A stretch of 64,000 nucleotides of DNA from SAR202 cluster bacterium bin16 (GTDB taxonomy: Bacteria > Chloroflexota > Dehalococcoidia > Lucifugimonadales > Australimonadaceae), in the NCBI GenBank assembly GCA_002238425.1, contig MPMJ01000005.1, positions 50,523-114,522 of the forward strand. The letters are read 5' to 3'. This document shows, piece after piece, positions 55,780 to 62,824 of this stretch. Positions within the stretch are counted from its first letter, which is position 1, and every line of letters begins with the position of its first letter. Below the pieces are notes generated by a model. The model did no database searches and was not told where the DNA came from. It saw only the letters and a program-made list of their open reading frames with translations. The position numbers and the translations under genes were made by a program.

Positions 55780-56228
55780 GAGGAGCCTTCCGATATGGGG
55801 TCGGGCTGCTGCTCCCGGTAGACGACGACACGGCAGTGACTGTGGCGCAGCACGTAGGGCACCATGTCACCGAGCGATGGGCTGCCGTAGTGCTCGGTGT
55901 ACGGCATGCCCGCAACGATGACGTCGGTCTGGCGGTCTGCTGCCTCCCGCACGATGGCTGCGCCTGTGTCCCTGGCCTGCAGGATGTCGCCCTCCACTCT
56001 GCACTTGAGGGTCTTGCCGAACGCCTCCATGCGCTGCAGCAAGTGCTCGCCGCGTGCGGTCTCGTTCGGCAACTCCGCGTCCAGCGGCAGCTTGCGTCCG
56101 ACCTCGATGACGTAGAGCGCCCAGACCTGCCCCTTGTAGGGACGTACGAGATCGCAAGCGATGGAGACGACGGCCTTGTCCATCGGAGTGCCGGTGACGA
56201 GAGCGAGGGCGCGTTCGATCTTTGCCAT
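55776..56228 (-). CDS. Universal stress protein family
   Basis: 150 residues. UspA fold, with IERALALVTGTPMDKAVVS at strand 1 and the C-terminal DVIVAGMPYTEHYGSPSLGD, which keeps the length of the GxxGx9G nucleotide loop but only part of its glycines, so ATP binding is uncertain. In this operon it probably tunes K+ transport, a link known for KdpD and other Usp-bearing K+ systems. Confidence 0.85.
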   Translation of the reverse strand: MAKIERALALVTGTPMDKAVVSIACDLVRPYKGQVWALYVIEVGRKLPLDAELPNETARGEHLLQRMEAFGKTLKCRVEGDILQARDTGAAIVREAADRQTDVIVAGMPYTEHYGSPSLGDMVPYVLRHSHCRVVVYREQQPDPISEGSS

Positions 56229-56230
56229 GC

Positions 56231-56893
56231 CTATTGAAGCCCGAAACGTTCGAGCGTGTCTTCCCTGCCCGCAAGGATGAGCAGGTCGCCTTCCTGCAGC
56301 ACCTCGTCCTTGGACGGCGAGAGGATAGGTTCGCGCCCCCTGCGTATGGCGACGACCGCCGCGCCGTACTTGTCGCGAGCAGTGCTCAGTCCCGCTCGTT
56401 CCAGCGACAGGCCGGTCATCTCCGGAGGCACGTTCACCTTGCTGAACCCGAAGCCGCCGGCGAGCTCCATATACTCCAGCACGTCGCGCTGGAAGAGGCT
56501 GTGCGCCGAACGCACTCCAGTCTCCTGCTCCGGGTACACGACGCGGTCTGCTCCCACCGCTGAGAGCGTCTTGCCGTGGATGTCGCTGATGGCGCGCGCC
56601 ATCACCTGGGGCACTTCGAAGGTCTGCTTCAGGAGAACGGTGGTGAGGACGCTCGACTGGATGTCCGTGCCGATGGCGACGGCCGCGGTGTCGAAGTTGC
56701 GGATGCCCACTTCCTCCAGGAATTCCATGGAGGTGGAGTCGCCCGTGACGGAATAGGTCACCTGGCCCATCATCATCTGGGTGAGCGACTCGTCGCGGTC
56801 AACGGCGAGCACGTCGTGACCGATGCGGTACAGTTCATGTGCCAGGCTTATACCGAACCTGCCCATGCCGATGACGGCTACCTGGTGAGCCAT
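56231..56893 (-). CDS. ktrA: K+ uptake regulatory subunit KtrA
   Basis: 220 residues. RCK_N (VAVIGMGRFGISLAHELYRIG, AVDRDE, GDSTSMEFL) plus RCK_C at about 135-220. Length and the GDSTxxxxL motif fit KtrA/KtrC rather than full TrkA. Forms the octameric nucleotide-gated ring on KtrB. Ten nt after ktrB. Confidence 0.93.
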   Translation of the reverse strand: MAHQVAVIGMGRFGISLAHELYRIGHDVLAVDRDESLTQMMMGQVTYSVTGDSTSMEFLEEVGIRNFDTAAVAIGTDIQSSVLTTVLLKQTFEVPQVMARAISDIHGKTLSAVGADRVVYPEQETGVRSAHSLFQRDVLEYMELAGGFGFSKVNVPPEMTGLSLERAGLSTARDKYGAAVVAIRRGREPILSPSKDEVLQEGDLLILAGREDTLERFGLQ

Positions 56894-56903
56894 AGGGTAC
56901 CTC

Positions 56904-58364
56904 TCAACCGATTCTAACGCGTTCCTCTGCGTATCGGTACAGCGCCCGGCGTTGGCGAAGCGCCAGTCCGAGCGCGATCGTCAGCGGGCCCAGCCGGCCC
57001 ACGTACATCGCCAGCGTGATGATGAGCTTCCCGGGTGTGGAAAGGTCAGGCGTGATTCCGTGCGACAACCCCACCGTGCCGAAGGCGGACATCGTCTCGA
57101 ACATCGTGTCACCGAACTCGAAGACGCCTGCTTCGAGGTTCGACCGCTCGGAGACCATGAGCGCGATGATGAACAGCGATACGCCGATCACTCCCAACAC
57201 GAGCACGCCCAGCGCGCGGCTCACCTGGGAGAATGCGATCTCACGTCTCGCGAACTCGACGTTGGGCCGCCCTCGCACCGCTGCGATGGTCGCCACGATG
57301 ATGACCATCGCCGTGTTGACCTTGATGCCTCCCGCCACCGACCCGGACGCTCCGCCGACGAACATCATCACCATGTAGAGGTAACTCGTGCCGGCCTCCA
57401 CGTGGCCGAAGTCGATGGAGCTGAAGCCTGCCGTGCGCGACGTGAACGCCTGGAACGCACCGTTGCTGATCTTGTCTCCCACGCTCATACCACCGAGCGT
57501 CAGAGGGTTCGCGACCTCGAAGAGGAGCACCGTAACGGCACCCGTGGCCCACAGGCCGAGCGTTCCGAGCACGACCAGGCGCGTGTCCAGTGTCCAGCGG
57601 CTGAACCCCTTGCGCCGCGCCAGCTCGTTCATCACGGGGTAGCTCATCGCGCCGAGCAGGATGCTCAGGCCTATGGTCCAGAGCACGGCGGGATCGGACT
57701 GGAAGGCGGACAGGCTGTGGGAGTCCGGGAAGATGGTGAACCCCGCGTTATTGAACGCGGAGATGCTGTGGAAAAGGCTCTGCCAGAACGCCTCGATGGC
57801 CGGGTACTTGAACACGAGTCGCACGAAGAGCAGCAGGAATGTTACGAGTTGCGCTCCCAGTGCGAAGCAGATGATGTAGCGCACGAGCCGTACGGCGCTG
57901 CCCAGCGCCTCGCCGCCCAGCGTCTCCCGCACGAGGAGTCGCTGGTTGAGGGTTACGCGCTTCCCCAGCACCGCTAGGACGACGATGCCCGCGCTCATGA
58001 TGCCCAACCCGCCCATGAGCATGAGCGCGGCTATCACCACCTGCCCGAACACGCTCCAGTAGTCGCCGCTCGAGACGACGACCAGACCTGTCACGCAGAC
58101 GGCTGAAGTGGCGGTGAAAAGCGCGGTGACGAGGCCTGCGCTCTCCTGCCCGGCTGCCGCGAACGGCAGCATGAGGAGTGCGGTGCCCGCCAGGATGAGG
58201 ACGGCGAACCCTCCGGCGAGCGTGAGCAGTGCAGAGGACGACGAAGGCAGGACGAAGCGGCGGCGCCGGTCATGCGTGCGGATGCGCACGGGCGCGGTTT
58301 CACTCTGGCGGGGGCGCCTGACGACACGGTCGCCCGGACGGAGACGCCAGTTGTTGCGTCTCAT
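56904..58364 (-). CDS. ktrB: K+ transporter membrane subunit KtrB/TrkH
   Basis: 486 residues. Four pore loops, each with the selectivity Gly: SAVCVTGL, SAFNNAGF, SRTAGFSS and SAFGTVGLS. About 8-10 helices. The start is the ATG at 58364 with GAGGA upstream; the frame is open further but that part reads like non-coding. The first 45 residues are very basic. First gene of ktrB-ktrA-usp-trkA_N-trkA-pheA. Confidence 0.95.
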   Translation of the reverse strand: MRRNNWRLRPGDRVVRRPRQSETAPVRIRTHDRRRRFVLPSSSSALLTLAGGFAVLILAGTALLMLPFAAAGQESAGLVTALFTATSAVCVTGLVVVSSGDYWSVFGQVVIAALMLMGGLGIMSAGIVVLAVLGKRVTLNQRLLVRETLGGEALGSAVRLVRYIICFALGAQLVTFLLLFVRLVFKYPAIEAFWQSLFHSISAFNNAGFTIFPDSHSLSAFQSDPAVLWTIGLSILLGAMSYPVMNELARRKGFSRWTLDTRLVVLGTLGLWATGAVTVLLFEVANPLTLGGMSVGDKISNGAFQAFTSRTAGFSSIDFGHVEAGTSYLYMVMMFVGGASGSVAGGIKVNTAMVIIVATIAAVRGRPNVEFARREIAFSQVSRALGVLVLGVIGVSLFIIALMVSERSNLEAGVFEFGDTMFETMSAFGTVGLSHGITPDLSTPGKLIITLAMYVGRLGPLTIALGLALRQRRALYRYAEERVRIG

Positions 58365-58522
58365 CTCAAGTCCTCGATGAGCGCCGAGGGGACTGGGTTG
58401 GAGGTGTGCGTAGCGAACTCCAGCCGCTTGCAGCAACGGCATAGGAAATTCTAGCAGGCGTCAGAGGCGAGTCAACGGCTCCTGGCTGCGGGGTAGCGCG
58501 CATCGTCCGTCACCCGCCGCGA

Positions 58523-58528
58523 TAGAAT
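58523..58528 (+). promoter_or_regulatory. -10-like TAGAAT for leaderless cysteine synthase gene
   Basis: TAGAAT ends 6 nt before the ATG at 58535, so transcription should start on the initiation codon. No ribosome-binding site is present. Confidence 0.5.
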
Positions 58529-58534
58529 CGGCGC

Positions 58535-59473
58535 ATGGCGCAGGATGGACGAGGAACGCTGGCTGCACTCGTGGGGAGAACGCCGCTCATCGAGCTGCGC
58601 AACCTCAGCCCCCGCCCCGGCGTTCGGCTCTTCGCCAAACTGGAAGGGCAGAACCCCAGCGGCAGCGTGAAGGACCGGATAGCAGTGGCGATGCTGGACG
58701 CGGCGGAAGAGAGCGGCGTCCTCCAACCCGGAGCAACGCTGGTGGAGGCGAGCACGGGGAACACCGCCATCGCGCTTGCGGCGCTCGCGCCTCGCAGGGG
58801 CTACCGCGTGCGCGTCGTGCTGCCGAAGGGCATCGTCCCCAGCATCGCGGACATCCTGGACCTCTACGGGGCTGAGATTGAGTGGTGCGAGCCGGAGGCC
58901 GGGATGCGCGGCGCGATCAGGCGGGTGCAGGAGCTGGCTGAGCAGCCGGGCTTCCACGCGGTCGGCCAGTTCAGCGATCCGGCCAACGTGAGGTGCCACT
59001 ACTCCACGACGGGAGAGGAGATCGCTCTGGCGATGGAGCGCGTGGACGTGTTCATCGCCGGCATCGGCACGGGCGGCACGATCACCGGGGTTGCGCGGCG
59101 CCTGCGAGAGCGGTGGCCGGACGTGCAGGTCGTCGGCGTCGAGCCAAAGCTGGGGGAGCGCCTGCAGGGGCTGCGGAGCCTCTCAGAGGGCTACATCCCG
59201 CCGCTGCTCGACCTCGGCCTGCTGAACCGGCGGTTCCTCGTCGACAGCGCGAGCGCCATCGCGGCGGCGCGGGACGTGATGCGGGCTGAGGGCGTCTTCG
59301 CGGGGGTGTCGTCCGGGGCGGCGCTGCATACGGCCTTGCGCGTCGCCGAGGGGATGGAGAGCGGGAACATCGTCATGATGTTCTCGGACGGGGCGTGGAA
59401 GTACCTCCCGTCGCGTCCGTGGGATGCCACGGGTGCGGACGCCGAGGCGCTCGACGAGGTGCACTGGTGGTAG
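58535..59473 (+). CDS. Second cysteine synthase-like PLP enzyme
   Basis: 312 residues, a paralogue of the CysM at 4.5 kb. PLP lysine Lys46 in NPSGSVKDR, STGNT phosphate loop, GIGTGGTITGV. It keeps the GLRSLSEG Arg linked with O-phosphoserine use but diverges in the loop after the first helices (LPKGIVPSIADILDLYGAE instead of MPxxxSxER), so substrate may differ. Ends His-Trp-Trp. It stands alone with a possibly leaderless mRNA, not in the sulfur operon. Confidence 0.9.
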   Translation: MAQDGRGTLAALVGRTPLIELRNLSPRPGVRLFAKLEGQNPSGSVKDRIAVAMLDAAEESGVLQPGATLVEASTGNTAIALAALAPRRGYRVRVVLPKGIVPSIADILDLYGAEIEWCEPEAGMRGAIRRVQELAEQPGFHAVGQFSDPANVRCHYSTTGEEIALAMERVDVFIAGIGTGGTITGVARRLRERWPDVQVVGVEPKLGERLQGLRSLSEGYIPPLLDLGLLNRRFLVDSASAIAAARDVMRAEGVFAGVSSGAALHTALRVAEGMESGNIVMMFSDGAWKYLPSRPWDATGADAEALDEVHWW

Positions 59474-59525
59474 CGAGGGTGGCGTACCACTACCCCGCTC
59501 CACGCACGCAGGGCCCTCACCCTAG

Positions 59526-59545
59526 CCCTCTCCCTCAGGAGAGGG
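59526..59545. repeat. Palindromic repeat CCCTCTCC/GGAGAGGG
   Basis: CCCTCTCC, loop CTCA, GGAGAGGG, a perfect 8-bp hairpin in the gap after the cysteine synthase gene. A second, GCCCTC-CTAGC-GAGGGC (59578-59594), follows. A related CCCTCTCC...GGAGAGAGGG occurs near 61050. These are short dispersed repeats and may also end transcription from both sides. Confidence 0.6.
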
Positions 59546-59614
59546 GATGAAGACCCCCACCCCCAAGTCGTGTCTCCGCCCTCCTAGCGAGGGCCTCCTT
59601 GTAGGGAGGGAGAA

Positions 59615-60472
59615 TCAGGAGACGCCGAGAACCTGCTCCAGGGCGCGGCGGGTGAAGACGACGGACATGTCCCGCTTGTACCACGCGGAGCCGCGCGGGT
59701 CGTCGGTCGGGTCGACGATGTCGGCGATGGCCTGCGACGCCTCACGCAGTGCATCGAGCGTCGGAGCCTGGCCAGCCAGCGCCTCCTCGACGACCGAGGC
59801 GCGCACCGCGGTCGGCGCGACCGCTCCGAGCGCGACGCGTACGTCGGCGATGCTGCCGCCCTCGACGCTGCCGATGGCGGCGACGGAGACGGTGGCGTAG
59901 TCGTCCTCGGTGCGGGGGAGGTACTTGATGTACGTCCACCCTGCGCCGGAGGGCTGCGCGGGGACGCGCAGCTCCGTCACGATTTCGTCCGGCTCCAGCG
60001 TCGTCTCGTAGTAGTCGGCGTAGACCTCGCTGATGGGGATGACGCGCTCGCCGCGCGTGGACGTGGCAACGACGCTCGCGCCGAGGATGAGCAGCGACGG
60101 GGGCGGGTCCATCGCGGGGTCGGCCTGGGCGATTCCGCCGCCGACCGTGGCGACGTTCCGGATGCGGACGGTGGCGACGCGGCGGTAAGCCTCTGCGAGC
60201 AGCGGCGCATGCTCTTTCACGACGGACGACGTCTCCATGTCGCGCTGGGTGGTGAGCCCGCCGATGCGGAGTTCGCCGTTCGACGCCTCGATGGAGTCGA
60301 GACCGGGCACGCGGTGGAGGCTGACGATGTGGTCGGGCGCGATGAGCGACTGCTTCAGGAGCGTGGTGAGCGAGGTGCCGCCCGCCAGCAGCTTGGCGTC
60401 GCCGTCGTGCTCGGCGAGCAGTTCGAGCGCGCCGGAGAGGGAGTCTGGTGCGTGGAAGGTGAAGTCGTGCAT
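59615..60472 (-). CDS. Molybdenum hydroxylase medium (FAD) subunit, CoxM type
   Basis: 285 residues. FAD-binding subunit of a xanthine dehydrogenase/CO dehydrogenase family enzyme. AGGTSLTTLLK binds the pyrophosphate and NVATVGGGIAQADP is the second FAD motif; the C-terminal CO_deh_flav_C domain follows. It starts 2 nt after the stop of the small subunit. The large molybdopterin subunit is not in the window, so the substrate is unknown. Confidence 0.93.
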   Translation of the reverse strand: MHDFTFHAPDSLSGALELLAEHDGDAKLLAGGTSLTTLLKQSLIAPDHIVSLHRVPGLDSIEASNGELRIGGLTTQRDMETSSVVKEHAPLLAEAYRRVATVRIRNVATVGGGIAQADPAMDPPPSLLILGASVVATSTRGERVIPISEVYADYYETTLEPDEIVTELRVPAQPSGAGWTYIKYLPRTEDDYATVSVAAIGSVEGGSIADVRVALGAVAPTAVRASVVEEALAGQAPTLDALREASQAIADIVDPTDDPRGSAWYKRDMSVVFTRRALEQVLGVS

Positions 60473-60474
60473 GG

Positions 60475-60954
60475 CTACTTCGCCTCCGCAGCGGCCTGGA
60501 TGGACTCGATGATCTGGTAGTAGCCGGTGCAGCGGCAGAGGTTACCCATCATCCACTCTTTGATCTCTGCCTCGGTGGGGCTGGAGTTGTGCTCCAGCAG
60601 CGCCTTGGCGGCCATGATTTGGCCGGGGGTGCACGCGCCGCACTGGAAGCCGCCGTAGTTGATGAACGCTTCCTGCACGGGGTGGAGCGTGTCGCCGTCG
60701 GCGACACCTTCGATGGTGGTGATGTTTGCGCCGTCGGCCCGCACCGCGAGCGTGATGCACGACGCGGCGATCCTGCCGTCCAGTTCGATGGTGCACGCGC
60801 CGCAAACGCCGACGCTACACGCCTCCTTGGTGCCGGTGAGGCCGAGGTCGTAGCGGATGAAGTCGACGAGGGTGCGGTAGGTAGGCACCTCGCGGGTGTA
60901 TTCCTGGCCGTTGACGGTGACCGTGACGGTCTGCCTGACTGGTGTTGTGGTCAT
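60475..60954 (-). CDS. Molybdenum hydroxylase small (2Fe-2S) subunit, CoxS type
   Basis: 159 residues. Plant-type cluster Cys in CSVGVCGACTIELDG and the second in the C-terminal domain CGACTPGQIM with CRCTGYYQI. Carries electrons from the molybdenum site to FAD. GAGGGAGG lies just upstream. Order here is small then medium, and no large-subunit gene is adjacent. Confidence 0.95.
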   Translation of the reverse strand: MTTTPVRQTVTVTVNGQEYTREVPTYRTLVDFIRYDLGLTGTKEACSVGVCGACTIELDGRIAASCITLAVRADGANITTIEGVADGDTLHPVQEAFINYGGFQCGACTPGQIMAAKALLEHNSSPTEAEIKEWMMGNLCRCTGYYQIIESIQAAAEAK

Positions 60955-60998
60955 AGAGCCTCCCTCGCGGCCCGCGCCGGCCGCGTCCTGCTCGGCGG

Positions 60999-61004
60999 AT
61001 GCTA
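60999..61004 (-). promoter_or_regulatory. -10 hexamer TAGCAT for the coxS/coxM pair
   Basis: Minus strand TAGCAT, 44 nt upstream of the small-subunit ATG and the same hexamer as in the ppdK and gapA promoters. No good -35 is visible. Confidence 0.4.
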
Positions 61005-61102
61005 TCGCAGATGCGCCTCGTTCGCCAACCTTTCACCCTCACCCGCCCTCTCCCGAGGAGAGAGGGCGTAGACCGGCTGTCGCCGGAGCGGGGAAGAGGT
61101 GC

Positions 61103-61254
61103 GACCAAGGTGTCCAACCTGCCGGGATTCTGAACCCCTTGGTCGTCGCCGCAGGAGTGAATCGACATGGCGATCTGGACATCTTGAACGCCTTGGTCGG
61201 GGGTGTTTCCAAGGCCATGGCCTGCTTCCCGCGACCAAGGTGTTCAAGATGTCC
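61103..61254. repeat. Two inverted pairs of a GACCAAGG-GTTCAAGAT-TCC unit
   Basis: Pair 1: GACCAAGG at 61103-61110 with CCTTGGTC at 61137-61144. Pair 2: GGACATCTTGAACG... at 61177-61198 against its complement at 61233-61254, 21 of 22 bases pairing around a 34-nt loop that itself holds GGCCATGGCC. The four arms are variants of one unit. Confidence 0.85.
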
Positions 61255-61294
61255 ATCGGAATCACTTTTTTCGTGCCGGAGCCATAGAGCGAAT

Positions 61295-61318
61295 CTATAG
61301 CTGCGCCGTGAGCTATAG
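61295..61318. repeat. CTATAGCT hairpin
   Basis: CTATAGCT (61295-61302), loop GCGCCGTG, AGCTATAG (61311-61318). A third half-site AATCTAT occurs 6 nt further on. AT-rich symmetry in GC-rich DNA is unusual here. Confidence 0.6.
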
Positions 61319-61435
61319 ACGCAATCTATGGGTGCTGCCGGGACGACGGTCATGCAACCAGCGTACGCGGGGATGGGGCGTTCGCGTAAGGGGCTGGTGT
61401 CAGAGAAAGGGATGCGTGACCTGTCGGTCACCCGG

Positions 61436-61455
61436 GTTCCTGCCTCCGCAGGAAC
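61436..61455. repeat. REP-like 20-bp palindrome, copy 2
   Basis: GTTCCTGC, loop CTCC, GCAGGAAC. It lies 10 nt beyond the stop of the first selenoprotein-like gene and could serve as its 3' hairpin. Confidence 0.7.
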
Positions 61456-61465
61456 GACGGGGGGC

Positions 61466-62098
61466 CTACGAAGAGGTCAACTGATCTAGGATGCTGGGCC
61501 AGTCCTTGCCGGAGCCGCCGCCGCTGCTGGCAACGATGGTGCCGTCGCGGGCGATGCCGACGTAGGTCGCCTGTGAGCGGATGTTGAAGGCCTGCTGCGT
61601 GCCCTGCTCGGCCTCGGCGAAGATCCAGTCGTAGCCTTCGTTCCTGGCGAACGAGTCCAGCGCGGCAGCGTTCTCGTTGAAGGCGACATGGATGATCTCG
61701 ACGTCATCCTTGTAGTTGTCGTAGAGGGTGTCCAGCGTGCGAGACTCGCCGCGGCACGTCGGTCACCACGTGGCGAAGAAGTAGAGGAGGACGGCGCGGC
61801 CTGCGGCTGCCGATTCGAGGGTGCCGGTGGAGCCGTCCGGGAGCGATATCGACGCGTTGGTTGCCCGGTCGCCGTGGTCAGAGCCGACGGCGATGTCGGT
61901 GCGCCAGCCTCCGGCGGCCGTGCCGTCCGAGGCGGCGGGCACCGGGGTGGCGGTCGGTTCCGGTTCAGGGGTCGGGGTTGGCTGCGGCACCGGCGTTGCG
62001 GTGGGGTCCGAGCCGCACGCGGTGAGCGTCGCCAGCAGCAGGAGCAGGGCTGCCCCCGCCTTTACGAGGCGTGATATGGATGCGCTGCGCATGGTCAT
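61466..62098 (-). CDS. Candidate selenoprotein 1: thioredoxin-fold lipoprotein with in-frame TGA at residue 112
   Basis: 210 residues if TGA (61763-61765) is read as selenocysteine. Signal peptide with lipobox LTAC near residue 27, a short Thr-Pro linker, then a TlpA/ResA-like thioredoxin domain outside the membrane. The redox motif reads Trp-TGA-Pro-Thr-Cys, where relatives have W-C-P-x-C. The frame after TGA is open and typical: TLDTLYDNYKDDVEIIHVAF, QQAFNIRSQATYVGIARDG, ending at TAG 61466. Same layout as its paralogue at 62.8 kb. Normal TGA stops elsewhere rule out TGA as Trp. Start ATG at 62098; 62092 is an alternative. A conventional reading would call a truncated gene. Confidence 0.85.
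61736..61762 (-). promoter_or_regulatory. Possible SECIS hairpin in candidate selenoprotein 1
   Basis: Directly after the TGA. CGTGC pairs with GCACG (5 bp, 13-nt loop with G second). Alternatively GCGA pairs with TCGC around the loop GTC, with CGT/ACG below. In the second fold the loop G and T fall 18-19 nt after TGA, as in E. coli fdhF. Less regular than in the paralogue. Confidence 0.5.
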
Positions 62099-62115
62099 GC
62101 CGCTCACTCTCGTTA

Positions 62116-62145
62116 AGGCTAGGCGGTGTGCGGAGGGGGTGTCAA
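62116..62145 (-). promoter_or_regulatory. Promoter TTGACA-N18-TAGCCT for candidate selenoprotein 1
   Basis: Minus strand: consensus -35 TTGACA (62140-62145), 18 bp, -10 TAGCCT (62116-62121), 18 nt before the ATG. Indicates the gene is expressed. Confidence 0.6.
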
Positions 62146-62595
62146 TGCGGTGGGGGGACACTCACAGGGATGCGCAGGATGGGATCAAGGGTTCGTGGTC
62201 CGATGGGCTCACCACGAATCGGATGTCGACCCTTTGCCAGCGCCCTCAGTACCTCACCGCGCGCTGAAGCGCGTTGCCCTCTGCCCTTGAGGGGACCTTT
62301 ACGCAACTGCCTTCAGCGCACGCGGTTATATCCCACCCACCCGCACGTACGCCCTTCGGCAGGCTCAGGACAGGCTTGGGGGACACCCCCACGCCCCCGG
62401 CAGAGGGGATCCCCCTCTGCACTCCCTTCAATTCGCAGGCCGCCCCGTGGTTCGACAAGCTCACCATGAGCGGTTTATCTCCGAGAGTATGCTCAACCTT
62501 GAGCGGGATGAGAGTTACGCAAGGGTCTCCTGTAGGGAGAGGGGATCAGGCAAGGGCACCCACAAGGGGTGCCCCTACACCGGGCAGGGGGCGGG

Positions 62596-62615
62596 ATTCC
62601 TGCCTGCGCAGGAAT
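62596..62615. repeat. REP-like 20-bp palindrome, copy 3
   Basis: ATTCCTGC, loop CTGC, GCAGGAAT. The loop is the same as in the copy at 44767. Confidence 0.7.
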
Positions 62616-62721
62616 GGCCCAGGCCACGCTCGCCCTGTACTTGCCAGCCGCGTAACGCAGTAGACGGCAGGACGCGCCCCACCCTTCCCCCCGCCCCGTG
62701 TGGCCTGCCCGGCCACTCTGG

Positions 62722-62741
62722 ATTCCCGCCGGTGCGGGAAT
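62722..62741. repeat. REP-like 20-bp palindrome, copy 4
   Basis: ATTCCCGC, loop CGGT, GCGGGAAT, followed by GACGG as is usual for this repeat class. It lies 84 nt beyond the stop of the second selenoprotein gene. Confidence 0.7.
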
Positions 62742-62824
62742 GACGGACCGTCGGCGTGGCGCCTTTTTCGCAGGAACGGCAGAAAGGGGCAGGAACGACG
62801 GGCAAGTTGGGAATGGCGGAAGTG

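Larger units (their letters stand above)
60967..61435. other. Intergenic region rich in inverted repeats, no gene seen
   Basis: Nearly 470 bases without a supported gene. It contains a CCCTCTCC-type hairpin near 61050, four copies of a GACCAAGG unit in two inverted pairs (61103-61254), a CTATAGCT hairpin (61295-61318) and low-complexity spacer. Confidence 0.75.
62122..62824. other. Intergenic region between the two selenoprotein genes, repeats only
   Basis: About 700 bases with no supported gene. It holds a 9-bp hairpin GCAGAGGGG/CCCCTCTGC (62400-62420), two related dispersed motifs TTCGGCAGGCTCAGGACAGG (62355) and TTCGACAAGCTCACCATGAG (62451), and REP-like palindromes at 62596 and 62722. 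Short open frames here are made of these repeats. Confidence 0.75.

Noticed and set aside
61763..62161. Reading the first lipoprotein as a complete truncated 110-130 residue protein
   Set aside because: It would end inside the thioredoxin fold just before the redox motif, while the missing half follows in frame after TGA. The paralogue shows the same, so read-through is the better reading.
62246..62467. 73-codon frame on the minus strand (MVSLSNHGA...)
   Set aside because: Made of dispersed repeat sequence (LSLSKG/SLSNH-type translations are typical of such repeats), with no start signal or conserved domain.
62451..62473. TTCGACAAGCTCACC as a tRNA T-loop
   Set aside because: Not followed by a complementary stem or CCA-type acceptor; it matches the dispersed repeat at 62355.
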